DNA of 64,000 nt, taken from Anthopleura xanthogrammica (taxonomy: Eukaryota > Cnidaria > Anthozoa > Actiniaria > Actiniidae). A program made the position numbers and the translations under genes. The stretch covers positions 10,777,987 to 10,841,986 of the forward strand of contig OZ025219.1 of assembly GCA_964019055.1 (NCBI GenBank), given 5' to 3'. Under the pieces are notes generated by a model. The model did no database searches. It was not told the origin of the DNA and was given only the letters and a program-made list of their open reading frames with translations. Numbering within the stretch: position 1 is the stretch's first letter; each line of letters begins with the position of its first letter. Below are positions 20,093-31,559 of the stretch, piece after piece.

Positions 20093-23000
20093 ATGGTGGA
20101 CTACAGTCGGTGGGACCACATAGAGGTAATCTTCTATGAAATATTATACATATAAAAGAATATATAGTTATAATATAAAAAGTATTTTGGGAGAATTTTG
20201 CGTTTATTTTAATGATGTTAAAAGCAGTACTTGACGTGGGTAGGTTAACTATCATAGCCTGTTCTCAACTACACCTAAAATAACGGCTAATTTTATTCTT
20301 TTAAAGAAACGGTAGGACACATTGAAGGGTGATCAAACAAGAAATAACTACTGCTTACAAAGAACCATTGTTTTGTAGAAGTAGTCTATGAAATATAATA
20401 GAACAAAATGCATTATGTTTATCATATAAGCTTAGCTTCGATAGTACATTTGCTCTGATTGGTCGAGAACTGTGCTGTACTAGTAAACAGGTAAACAGAG
20501 CACTGTTGCTGATACCTTCCATTTGCACAGCCTGCTTTGAAAAGAAGTGTAAGAAAGCAGTATTAAAAACTAAAGAGTTTTTCTTTCATGCTTATGTCAC
20601 ATCCTTCTCGCTTTACAGTATGATGCTCCTAATAGGTCTTCTTTGGTGGAGCTTTTTAATAAATTAGAATGGCTGCCCTTTTATGAAGAGGTCAACATCT
20701 CTAGCTTTGCCTTAGCGTTTAAGCACATAAATGGAATAACAGTGCCATATTGTATATGAATGATACGTTAGAGGCATGGTAAAAGCATGAGATATGAGAA
20801 TTATGATTTTATATGCCCTACGTACTTTTAAGAGGCAAACAGAAGGTGGAAGAACTTTCTCTGTCCATTGCAGAAAGTCTGCTTAATCCCCGGTTGATGC
20901 CGTTCACTGTTTGTAGCACGCCTGAACATTGACCTAATATAAATTCAATAGGACTTTGTGATTTGAAGGTCAAATATATATATATATATTTTTTTTTTCA
21001 AATATGAAAAGTCACTGTGTCTGTTCGAAACCATATTTGACCAGCCAAGTCCCAAATTTGGCTGGACATTGACCATTGACTGGCTGTTATTTCAAGCCCT
21101 GTTATTTTAAACTTTTATTAAGCCAGCAACTTTCTCTGAGTCATTTTCAACCATGATATTCATTTATTTACTTAGTTATTCATATATGTGATTATTATAA
21201 TTTATTAGTTAAATTTGTTTTTGTATATTTGTTTGATATTATATCTAATATTTGATCATTTAACGTATGGGATAAAATTTTGAGCAAAATTGCCTTTTTT
21301 GGGGAAAAGATTCAATATAACAGGATAAGGACATATGTTTCGTTTACTGAATAATTTATTTTTGCGATTATTTGTTTACGAGATATTCCATAAGAACTGT
21401 TTTTGCATGACTTGCAGTAGGTGTCGCACTGATGACAGGAGTTGCCAATATATCGTGGTACAACCTTAAAGCATACGTTACCAACTGGTCACGTCATGAG
21501 CACGTCTTAAGCGATAGTGTTCCTTTGTAAAATATTCTAGAAAATATTGGATAAAACTATTTAACTATTTTTTTGAGCTATTTTACTGCAATGCGAGGCT
21601 TTTGAGGTATCTGGTTTTCTACATGTAATGGTCTAAGCCCTCATGTATTCTCATATATTGAGAAAGAATTCAGTTTTAGTTTATAATTAATTAATTAATT
21701 TACATATTATACTTTTAATAGAGGCTTTGCACCTATACATTTATGATGGCATGGATGAGTACAGGAGGCAAAACAATAGACTTTTTCCCCTGGGAAACTG
21801 AATTATTTTTTAATGTAAATCAGATTAGTTCAAATTCAATCGTTCCTGCCTCCTGTCATAGCTGCCTATCATGTGATGGTGCAAAGCCTCCATTGTTAGA
21901 GGGCTACAAGTTTATTAGTACCTTTGTACTATTTAGTATCACCCTCAATAAATAAGGGCTTTGTTATTATAATTTATTAAGAATTGGAAATGTGTGCGTA
22001 TGCTGTGTGCAGTTTTAATACTCAATCTTCCTTATCTTTTCCTTATATATTCCTATAGGTCAGTGATGATGAGGATGATACCCATCCAAACATCGATACT
22101 CCAAGCCTTTTCCGCTGGCGTCACCAGGCAAGAATGGAGAGAATGGAAGAAATGGAAAAAGATAGAAAAGCTATGGATAGCAAATTTGCTGAGTTAGTAT
22201 ACTTTAGCATACTTGTTTTAACTTAAAGTTTTCAGACATAAATGTTACTTTCAGTGGATAAGGGCTGATTCTAAGCAGTTTTTGGAGGTCTGTTAGTTCT
22301 ACACCAATAGATTTAATATGCAAGTAATGCAATCAGCAGTAATAATTAACACTGTCTTATTGACTGGGAATGAGGGAAACACACTGCCTTCTAGAGGTTC
22401 CAGTCAATAACAATTACTGTTTTGTTATATACCAACTGTGACATTCAAGGAATACAAAAATTTTATTCAAAATTTTTGATTATTTGACTTCAAAAACTTA
22501 GAAGATTTAGGTTTCCGCTGAAATCACTTCCGGTTTTGTTATTTACCGGTAAATAACATATTGTTGCCCGTTGAGAGCCGTTTCCAGGGAAACATCGAAA
22601 CTTGTTCACTTTCACATGATACCCTCTCGCCCAATCAGAGTACAAGAAAAATGGACTAATTTACTAATGATTTCTTAATGGGTTGATTGTGGGATTGGGA
22701 TGGGAATTTTAAGGGGGTGGAGATTGGTGCAATGTACCTCAAAGGAGACCCTGTGTCCTATTGTAGGTACCAGCCTGCTGGCAAATCTCAAATAATACTA
22801 TATATAAAAAAATGATTATACATAGGTATAAACATAGACATAATATTAGTATATATTAACACGGTCATTAGCATATGACAAAGATAAACCTTTATAACTG
22901 CAAGATGCATCACTCAAACTATATATATATATATGGTTACAGAACAGCTCACCTCTTGTAGAACCTTTACTGAGGAATTTGTTTATCATAGGCACTTTAA

Positions 23001-26000
23001 GATGCACTAGGAATGGTCAGATACAATAAGGATAATTTATGAGTTTTATTTTATTTAATATTTCTAATTCTTTCATTCTGAATAGGAAAAGAAAAGAGTT
23101 GGAGGAAATGAGGGAAAAGTTATCAAATGCCAGCATATCAGACAAAGAAGGGTTTCAAAAACAGTTGGATAAAGCTGAAAGTGAGGTACAAAACATGCTT
23201 TAAAAATTAATTATAACCTCATCTACATTTATATTAATAATAATTAGGAAACAACCAAGTTTAGGTCGATTCTTCTTGAAAGTTCTAATTTAGATTGGCT
23301 GAATTAGTCACATTACCATACATTCGAAGTTGAGACCCTGAAATGTTGTAAAGTTCATTACCCAAGCTGATTGAAGTTGATTGGCTGTTGGTAGCACATA
23401 TAATAAGTCCCAATTACAGTATAACCTGGTGAAAGAGCAGTAATTAATATGTAAACCTGATAATGGCACCCATGTCTGCCATCAGATATTATGCCAATTA
23501 ACAAAATTAATTAAATTGTAAAACAATTCTCATTTCTACTTTTAATTGTTTCAAATTTATTATTTAATTTTTAATTCTAGTTGAAAGAGTTAAAAAAGAA
23601 AGACGAGGAACTGACAAAAGCTGAAAAGGTAAATAATTTATGAAAACTCTAAATTAACGTTATCACACACTTGGGCTTAGTGCCTGCCTGTTATATCTAG
23701 CAATTCAAACTCTCTTTAGTTGCTTGAATTAATTCTTAGCCATCAGAAAATTAATGTTTGGTATTTGGTGTCTATTTCAGAAAGCTCCCAAGAATGTTGA
23801 CACACTTAGTCATGAGGGATTCACTAAAACTGTAAGATGTTGTTGCTTGCTTTTAACTTGGAATTACACTACTTTTTAAAATATTAAACCATTAGATGGA
23901 TGATTCTTCATAATACTAGATAAATGGCTGGTTTTGACCTGCCGACATCACACGTACAGACAAAACCTTAATGTACCGGTATGCTTGTTACCTCATTTCT
24001 GGTGCTTATAGACCTTATGCAAAACCCATAAATGAGCAATACTATACTAGTATTTTTTTTGGATTTTTGCACTCAGGAGCTGGTCCGCCCCTATATATAG
24101 TCATAACAGTCAGCATTTGAAAGCATATGGCTTGCTAAGATTAGTATTCAAGCAAAATTTGAGTGCCTTTAGCAAAAATACATTTGTATGGGAAACATAG
24201 CCATGGCCCGACCAGCCTCATTTTCATGTTTTGGCACATTTTAAATGCTTATAACTCTGCAAACAATTGTCATTATTCTTTGAAAATGTGCACAGTTACT
24301 AATTTACTGATGATATTTCACGTGAAGACAAAATATTTATTCAAATATTTCAAAAACATTTCATTAAGCTTTTCCTTTATACAAATTAGGAGTGACCGAT
24401 ATTGCATAAGGTCTATACTGTAAGTCAGACACATCCTACATGCAAAGTCGATTGCTTGTAGTTCGGGAATCAAAGGCCTGACAATAACTATAGTTTAAGT
24501 TTTATCATGTAATTATACTGACAGTGTATAACAGTGTATAATTTACTATAGATAAAACATGTCCCATCATATCCCATACAACATCAGGGGTTTAAATATT
24601 TTAATAATATTTGAAGTAGACGGATCCATGGAATTCAATAGTACTTCATAGTTATCAAGACTGATTCATTAAATAGCCGGTGGTATGTGATCCTAGTCAT
24701 GTGATCCCAGTCATGTGATCCCAGTCATGTGATCCTAGTCATGTGATCCCAGTCATGTGATCCCAGTCATGTGATCCCAGTCATGTGATCCCAGTCATGT
24801 GATCCCAGTCATGTGATCCCAGTCATGTGATCCCAGTCATGTGATCCCAGTCATGTGATCCCAGTCATGTGATCCCAGTCATGTGATCCCAGTCATGTGA
24901 TCCCAGTCATGTGATCCCAGTCATGTGATCCCAGTCATGTGATCCCAGTCATGTGATCCCAGTCATGTGATCCCAGTCATGTGATCCCAGTCATGTGATC
25001 CCAGTCATGTGATCTAATTGGGTCTCACCCTAATTAATTAGTAATGAATAAGATATGTGTAGTTTAATGCATTTTTGATATCTTAACAGATTATAAATAA
25101 ACCTAAACCAAAACAAGAAGAAACAATCTCACCAGAAGAGCAAGAAAAAAGAAGTGTAAGTACTGGGAATGCTTGTCTATCTACTGGTACATGGTGGGTG
25201 CAATGTTCAAATAGACATTGCCATTATGATGTCAATGTGCCAACCATTCATGGTTCCCATTAATTTGTTTCTTGATGCATTAAATGTCAACTGACTGACT
25301 GAAGCATCCCTCAAAACAGCCCCATAATGCAATGCATTTCTACTACTCCCAAAACGCTTCATAACCATGAAATTAATTTTATCAATACACTGTAGATTTT
25401 GTCACTTTGCTTTGTGGGATTGTCCAATAGATTTCTGGTTGGGAATTTAATTTAAAATAATAACAATCCACCAAAACAAATTTTATCATTGTACACCCAC
25501 GTTCATATTCAAGGTTTGGGAAGTCATAGTTTCTGATGTTTGTATTACTGCAACTGTTTGTATTAAAATGGGTAAATCTGTTTTGTCTTTACACTAAACA
25601 CAGAAAGAATTTATGGATAAACATGAGAAAGAAATCAAGCACTTTGGGATGCTGCATGACTATGTTGACAGTAAAGACTATCTGATTAAACACCCCTATC
25701 TAACATGTGACGACACTGCTAACTACCTGGCATTATGGTGTATTAATCTACAAGTACAAGAGGTAGGTAGGCCTAGTATACCATCTGGTGTACCATAATC
25801 ACCCTGCCGACTAAATAAAAAAATAAAATATAAATATGATTTAGCAGTGGCTCCTCTACAGATTGAAGTAGCTATTCGTCCACTGTATCTATTCCAATTG
25901 GAATTTAGAAGTTGATTTTTACGGAGGGAGGAAAACCGCAGAACCCAGAGAAAAACCCTTGAAGCACAGAAGAGAACTAACTAGAAACTCTACTCACATA

Positions 26001-28781
26001 CGACACCAAGCTCGGCAGGACTCGAACTTGGGTTGCCTTGGTGAAAGGCGAGCGCTCTCACCGCTACGCCACCCATGCTTCCCTAAATCTAGACAGTGTT
26101 CACTATTTTGACATACAGTATGAACCATAGTAACCCTGCCCACATTAGACAGTGCTCACTATTTTGACATATGAACCATAGTAACCCTGCCGACACTAGA
26201 CAGTGTACACTATTTTGACATATGAACCATAGTAACCCTGCCGACACTGATGTATTAAAATGTACATGTATAAGTACGAGAGGTACTATAGGTCCAGTAG
26301 TGCATACTATTATCACTCAATCAGCATTTAGAAGGCAGGGTTTGTGCTGCTTCTTGAAATCCTTGAAAAGCCCTTAGTGGAATTCAAAACCCATTTTTAA
26401 ATGCACTTAAAAAGCCCTATTACGATCAACTGTAACCTTACTTTTGCTCATGATTCACTTGTTATTGTGATTGTAACTTTGTTCCAAGAAGGACAAGGTT
26501 GGTTGCTACTTTCGGTCATTTAATATTTTAAAAATTCGATGCTTGAAAATCGTCATTTTGGACCTTGAAATGTCCTTAAAAAATCCTTGAATCTTGATTT
26601 GGAGACGTAGCACAAGCCCTGAGCATACCAACCCTGTAACCACAGATGTAGTATTAAAGCTGACTTCACAGGACTGATTGAGATTTCTCGTTTTTTCCAG
26701 AAAGAGTCATTGATGGAACGTGTTGCACATCAGTGTATCATTGTTCAGTATATACTTGAACTGGCAAAACAACTTAAATCGGACCCAAAGGCCACTGTTC
26801 CCTCTTTCTTTACCAAGTATGTAAAGTAGTACTAGCATATCTTTTGCAATGTAATTATTTACAGCATTTTAATACTCTTATTTTAACTAACCATGCATTC
26901 AGTTGCATGAGATACAGTTAGCTGACATGTTGATCTTTTGATAGAGAGGCTGGAAACCTCTGCTTATCAAGGGCATGCATAGAATAAGGAAAATTAATGA
27001 CATTTTAATTTTATATTCATTTGATATAAAGGCTAAGAAATTTTTTGCATTTCTGATGATGACTTCGGTCGAAAACATTCAATTATTTTAGAAAACGTCT
27101 TAGCCTTTATATCAATAATATGATATTTTTTTAGTGTATTATGTCACAATTTTAATTTTTGAATTCCCTTCACTTATTTAGAATTGTGAGGGCTAAAACT
27201 GAGTATCCTGAATACATGGATGCATTCAATGACGAGCTAGAGTCCTTCAAGAAGAGGGTTAGAGAGAGAGCTGAAGCTAGAATAGAAAAGGCAATGAAAG
27301 AAGCAGAAGAGGTGAGATATAATATGGTGGTATGTAGGTTTCATTGATTTGAGGGAGTGAAAAATTTAACCCTGAGATATGTTAAGATGAAATATGTTGT
27401 ATGATATCAAAACATATTATGATCAGACCTCATCGATTTTAAGCATACTATAAGTTTTCCTTATTTTCAAACTTCTGTAATATTTTAGGCATAATCTTGT
27501 TTTGCTAATATACTTCTCAGTTGAGATTTAATTGACCAAAGTTTTGTCACAAAGTTTTGTCATTGACAAGTACATGTTGTCAATGTAAGTATTGAATCGT
27601 AGTATGGGAAAAATTTGCATGCTTAATATGCCGCCATGCTGGCATCAGTATCATGCTTGCTTCCTATTGAATAATTTTGATATTGCTTCTGACAACATGC
27701 ACTTTTCAACCACAAAACTTCGGTCGTCCCAAGCTCAACTGAGAAGCATAGTGTAACATACTCAAGGAGATACTGCATGTAATACTAACAAAGAATTTTT
27801 GACAAGACTTTTTAAATAGGAAAGATGTAAGAGGTCTGTACATAATTTAACACTGAATACATATCCTTGTTTATTTTTTAGGAAGAAAGACAACAAAGGC
27901 TGGGCCCAGGGGGGCTAGACCCTGTAGAGGTGTTTGAGTCCCTTCCCAAGGTATAACATACTTACTATGTACCATGTGTGTGGGTTGGGGAGTAGACCAA
28001 GAATCTGGATGAAGTCCCTCTTAAGTCAATGAGAAGACACATGATATCAATTCAAGGAATGACCAATCATGGTGATCATGATTGTCCGGGTTAGTGATGG
28101 TAGGGTGTACAGTGGTGTGGTCCAGGCTAGTGATGGTATGGTGTACAGTGGTGTGGTCCAGGCTATTGATGGTAGGGTGTACAGTTATGTGGTGCAGGCT
28201 AGTGATGGTAGGGTGTACAGTTATGTGGTCCAGGCTAGTGATGGTAGGGTGTACAGTGGTGTGGTCCAGGCTAGTGATGGTAGGGTGTCAATGGTGTGGT
28301 GCAGGCTAGTGATGGTAGGGTGTACAATGGTGTGGTGCAGGCTAGTGATGGTAGGGTGTACAGTGGTGTGGTCCAGGCTAGAAATGGTAGGGTGTACAGT
28401 TATGTGGTCCAGGCTAGTAATGGTAGGGTGGACAGTGGTGGAACCTCATGAAAGAGCCCCTTACAGGGAGCAATGGTTATAGAATAAGGTTTTTTTTTGG
28501 ATGATTCATGATCTAGATAGGAGCATGTTTGTATAACAATATTTTTTATCTCCTACTTAAAGGAACTTCAGCAATGTTTTGACAAGAAAGATGTAGGCTT
28601 ATTACAAGAGGTTCTTGGTAAAATGCCAGAAGAAGAAGCACGATCATGGCTCAAGAAGTGTGTAGATTCTGGGCTGTGGATTCCAAATGCTGCTGAAGCG
28701 GAACAAGCACAAGCTGAAGGTGGTGCAGTACCAGATGAAAAAACTTATGAAGAAATAAAAGGACCAGACTCTAAAGAATAG
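20093..28781 (+). CDS. CDC37: CDC37 Hsp90 co-chaperone, eleven exons
   Basis: Exons 20093-20125, 22059-22192, 23086-23185, 23581-23628, 23781-23831, 25090-25155, 25604-25762, 26701-26816, 27182-27311, 27882-27950 and 28563-28781 join in frame to 374 codons (human CDC37 is 378). The start [18 protein letters not shown], followed by HPNID, is the CDC37 signature; Ser13 is the conserved CK2 phosphorylation site. A coiled-coil, charged N-domain follows ([15 protein letters not shown]). The middle Hsp90-binding domain includes [15 protein letters not shown] and [19 protein letters not shown]. The end contains [17 protein letters not shown] and [13 protein letters not shown]37 recruits protein kinases to Hsp90 in the cytosol. 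Introns carry many repeats (separate entries), but exons appear intact. Confidence 0.97.
21890..21975 (+). mobile_element. LINE 3' tail remnant in CDC37 intron 1
   Basis: GAGGGCTACAAGTTTATTAG and, further on, ACTATTTAGTATCACCCTC then AATAAATAA and TTATTATAA resemble the 3' end of the LINE fragment at 54060-54150 (GGAGGGCCACAAGTTCATTT, GCTATTTAGTGATACCCTCG, TTATTATT). The similarity suggests a 5'-truncated insertion of the same family. Confidence 0.5.
22350..22665 (+). mobile_element. Dispersed noncoding element, copy A (CDC37 intron 2)
   Basis: About 300 bp shares an ordered series of words with 29035-29310: GAGGTTCCAGTCA, TATACCAACTGT, GATTATTTGAC-like, ATCACTTCC then GTTTTGTTATTT, CCAGGGAAACATC, and TGATACCCTCTC. 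Probably a MITE family. Two copies in one window indicate a repetitive element. Confidence 0.7.
24007..24417. mobile_element. MITE with 16-bp terminal inverted repeats (CDC37 intron 5)
   Basis: TATAGACCTTATGCAA at the left is exactly inverted as TTGCATAAGGTCTATA at the right, 410 bp apart, with TA at both ends compatible with a mariner-type TA target. No transposase frame is present. Confidence 0.7.
24687..25013 (+). repeat. 14-bp minisatellite (about 23 copies) in CDC37 intron 5
   Basis: The unit TCATGTGATCCCAG repeats every 14 bp. The first few units carry a CTAG variant; the rest are almost perfectly identical. Confidence 0.97.
25810..26085 (-). mobile_element. tRNA-derived SINE in CDC37 intron 7
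   Basis: Read on the minus strand, the element begins GGGTGGCGTAGCGGTGAGAG, containing an A-box-like TGGCGTAGCGG. About 40 bp later comes the B-box-like AGTTCGAGTCC (26018-26028). A unique body and an A/T-rich tail near 25815-25840 follow. This is the layout of a Pol III tRNA-derived SINE. Confidence 0.75.
26090..26255 (+). repeat. About 60-bp tandem repeat (3 copies)
   Basis: CACTATTTTGACATA, then TGAACCATAGTAACCCTGCC, occurs three times with small indels, immediately next to the SINE. Confidence 0.8.
28075..28445 (+). repeat. About 36-bp minisatellite in CDC37 intron 10
   Basis: The unit GGCTAGTGATGGTAGGGTGT plus a variable ACAGTGGTGTGGTCCA part repeats about ten times. Frame-preserving units give a spurious open frame. 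It lies between exons 10 and 11 of CDC37. Confidence 0.93.
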
Positions 28782-29034
28782 GATAATCCACAGACCTTTC
28801 ACATGCTGTCATCTTAAGTGCCTTAAAGTAGAGTATACTCTTAAATGCATATTCATAATTATAGTTGAGTAAATCTAACACTTGCATTTATTTGCTGTAC
28901 TCTGCATGCTGTAATTACATTCAGATCACTTAGAGATCTTGAATAGGCCATGTTTGAGATACTGAAATGCTGGTAACAGAATACCAAGGCTCTGCAGAAT
29001 ATAAGAAACATTGTCGTCAAGGAACCACAAAACA

Positions 29035-29310
29035 CACTGCTTTCCCGAGGTTCCAGTCATTAAGTATTTTTTGTTGTATACCAACTGTCAAAGAACACAA
29101 AAAATATAAGAATTCATTTAATTATTTGACATTAAAAGATTAGAAAAAGTTTCCGGTGAAAATCACTTCCAGTTTTGTTATTTCCCGGGAAATAACATAA
29201 TTACTATTGTTTCCTGCTGAAAAAGCCATTACCAGGGAAACATCAAAACCTGTTCACATTCACGTGATACCCTCTCACCAAATCAGAGTATGAGAATAAT
29301 GGCCTTTGGC
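29035..29310 (+). mobile_element. Dispersed noncoding element, copy B
   Basis: Second copy, in the same orientation, of the element at 22350-22665. It lies just after the CDC37 3' end and shares GAGGTTCCAGTCA, TATACCAACTGTCA, CCAGGGAAACATC and TGATACCCTCTC. Confidence 0.7.
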
Positions 29311-29330
29311 AGTTGGTATATAACAATGGA

Positions 29331-29503
29331 CCATTTTCAAGATGCACAAATGCTTTCAAGAATATCACAGGCGCAGGCACAATTTTGAGGTATTTTTGGG
29401 CAGCGTCAATAGCACACCCGATCTTGCCAGAAAATGGCTCTTTTTCATGCCTGCGCCAGCAATACTGTGTATTTTTGAAGGCACTCGTGTATCTCAAAAA
29501 TGG
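29331..29503. mobile_element. Hairpin element with about 55-bp inverted arms
   Basis: The left arm (CCATTTTCAAGATGCAC to AGGCGCAGGCA) and right arm (TGCCTGCGCCAGC to TCTCAAAAATGG) are imperfect reverse complements around a central part of about 60 bp. It abuts copy B of the dispersed element. Confidence 0.65.
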
Positions 29504-30169
29504 TCTATTGACCTTGTACCATGGACTTGTAATGCAATAGCCCTGATAAAGCTTTCACTTTTAAAGATTTTTCTCGCAAACGCAAGTAATTGTAATAATT
29601 TGACTTTTCTTGCATTTCTGCTTCTAGCCAAATTCATTTTTATTATAGAGGTAATTTTCTATGTTCTACTAAGTGCTGATGAAAGTGGTGTTTATCTGTA
29701 ATAGAGCATTAAATTTTATTACAATTGTCTCTATTAGTTATCGGTAGGATTCCATTTTGGGAAATTCGTATATTTTTGTCTATTAATAATGGATTCATTT
29801 GGACAGCTTTGATATTCTTGTCAATCAATATTTTGAAAATAGAGCTGCATAATTACAGAAGCTCCATGGCCAGATCCACCAGCAATAATTGGGGTCATCA
29901 GGAGGAACTGCAACCAGTTTTGGCCCCTACTCCTCTACTGTTTGTTGCGACAGGACCCCTCCAGATTGGAGGCTCCTTGCTAGTGGTGCTGGGTGACTAG
30001 GATTGTTTGCCTACTCCATCTTCCCTCTTCAGCCAGATGTAAAAAGAGAATTTCTCAACTGTTTCTTGAAGATCAGTCACACTTCTCTTTACCTCCATGG
30101 GTGAAAAGCAAAAGCGAAAGCCAGCTCATGGCACCCCACTGCGCATGCCATGAGGTGGCATTTGAACAC

Positions 30170-31070
30170 GCAGTTGAACAAAGAGGAACACAGAAGAACA
30201 CAGGGGAACATAGGGGATCACAGGGGAACACCGGTAAACTGTTGAACCATAGTTAATGGAGTGGAATGGTTTGGAAAACTATTGTTCTAGGTTTTTGTTT
30301 GGCGAGCGATGTTTAAACGTACCATCACGTGATATTGACCGTGCACAATGAACCAAAGCAAGTATGGCTGGAAATACTAGTTTCCGTACTATTTTCATGT
30401 ACGAACATTTTGAAAATGTAAAATTTTCATTCTAAGATTACAAAGAAGAGGATAAATAATTCCGCGCAGATAAAGTTAAGTTACTAGATGATAAAAGAAA
30501 AAGCGTTCAAAAAGGTGATAGCCCTTTTCAGTAAACAATTTATTAACATATCATATACAATAATTAATTAACAAATATCTCCTATTTTATAACATTTTTG
30601 AGAAAAAAATCGTCTATGTTCCCTAATTTATGATGAACAAACGCTGCAACTTTTCCTTCTCTGTGCATGGTCAATGTCATATGACAATAGAAAAAGTTGA
30701 ACAAAAACCTAGAACAATAGGTTTTCAAACCATTCCACTCCATTAACTATGGTTGAACACAGGGGGACACAGGTGAACACAGGTGAACACAGGGGATCTT
30801 ACGTGAATTTAGGGGAACACAGGGGAACAAAGGGGAACACATGGGAACACAGGGGAACACAGGGGAACACATAGGGACACAGGTGAACACAGGGGATCAC
30901 TGACAGGATTACAGGGGATCACAGGGGAACACGGAATAACAAGGAATCAAAGGTGAACAAAGGGAATCACAGGTGAACACAGGGGTTCTCTGTTCCCTGT
31001 TCTGTTTCCTGTTTTTTCCTTTCTGTTCACTGTTCTGTTCCCTGTGTTCCTCTGTGTTCCAGGTGAATAG
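30170..31070 (+). repeat. CACAGGGGAA-type 10-bp minisatellite, interrupted
   Basis: Degenerate ACACAGGGGA / ACACAGGTGA units occupy 30176-30240 and 30755-30990. Beyond about 30990 they turn into the complementary strand words (CCCTGTTC, CTGTGTTCC). The array is split by a 510-bp inverted-repeat element. Confidence 0.85.
30244..30756. mobile_element. Non-autonomous DNA element with about 54-bp terminal inverted repeats
   Basis: The left end (AACCATAGTTAATGGAGTGG to TTGTTCTAGGTTTTTGTT) is repeated inverted at the right end (AACAAAAACCTAGAACAA to CCACTCCATTAACTATGGTT) with one or two mismatches. The element separates the two halves of the CACAGGGGAA array, which shows it was inserted there. No transposase frame is visible. 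Confidence 0.85.
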
Positions 31071-31559
31071 AGAGGAATAGCAAAAACACCATACTACGAA
31101 TTAACCAAGTAATAGTTTATTGGTACTGTATTACAAGCCATTTACAGTTTCAGAACAACCAGACTAGGTCCTACATCAATAATGGGTATTTTTTCAAAAG
31201 GGATGAAAACAATAAAAAATCAGTCTAAACCGTGGGCTATAGTCCATGCTTTTTACCTCAAAATGGCAAAAAATGATGTATTTTGTGCCCTTCATAAATA
31301 ATGGGAATTTTTTCAAAAGTGGTGAAAATGGTCAAAAATTGGTTAAAATGGTGGGCTATAGTCCATGCTTTTTGCCTGAAAATGGTTAAAAATGACATAT
31401 TTTCCATCCTTCATAAATACTGCATATTTTTTCAAAAGGGGTGAAAATGGACCAAAATTGGTCAAAACCGTGGGCTATAGTCCATGCTTTTTGCCTGAAA
31501 ATGGCAAAAAATGATGTATTTTGTGTCCGTCATAAATAATGGGCATTTTTTCAAATGGG

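Noticed and set aside
24687..25013. CRISPR-like array
   Set aside because: Units are directly adjacent with no spacers, in a eukaryotic intron; a plain minisatellite.
28069..28482. Open frame with 12-residue repeats ([12 protein letters not shown])
   Set aside because: Lies within intron 10 of CDC37 and arises from a 36-bp minisatellite.
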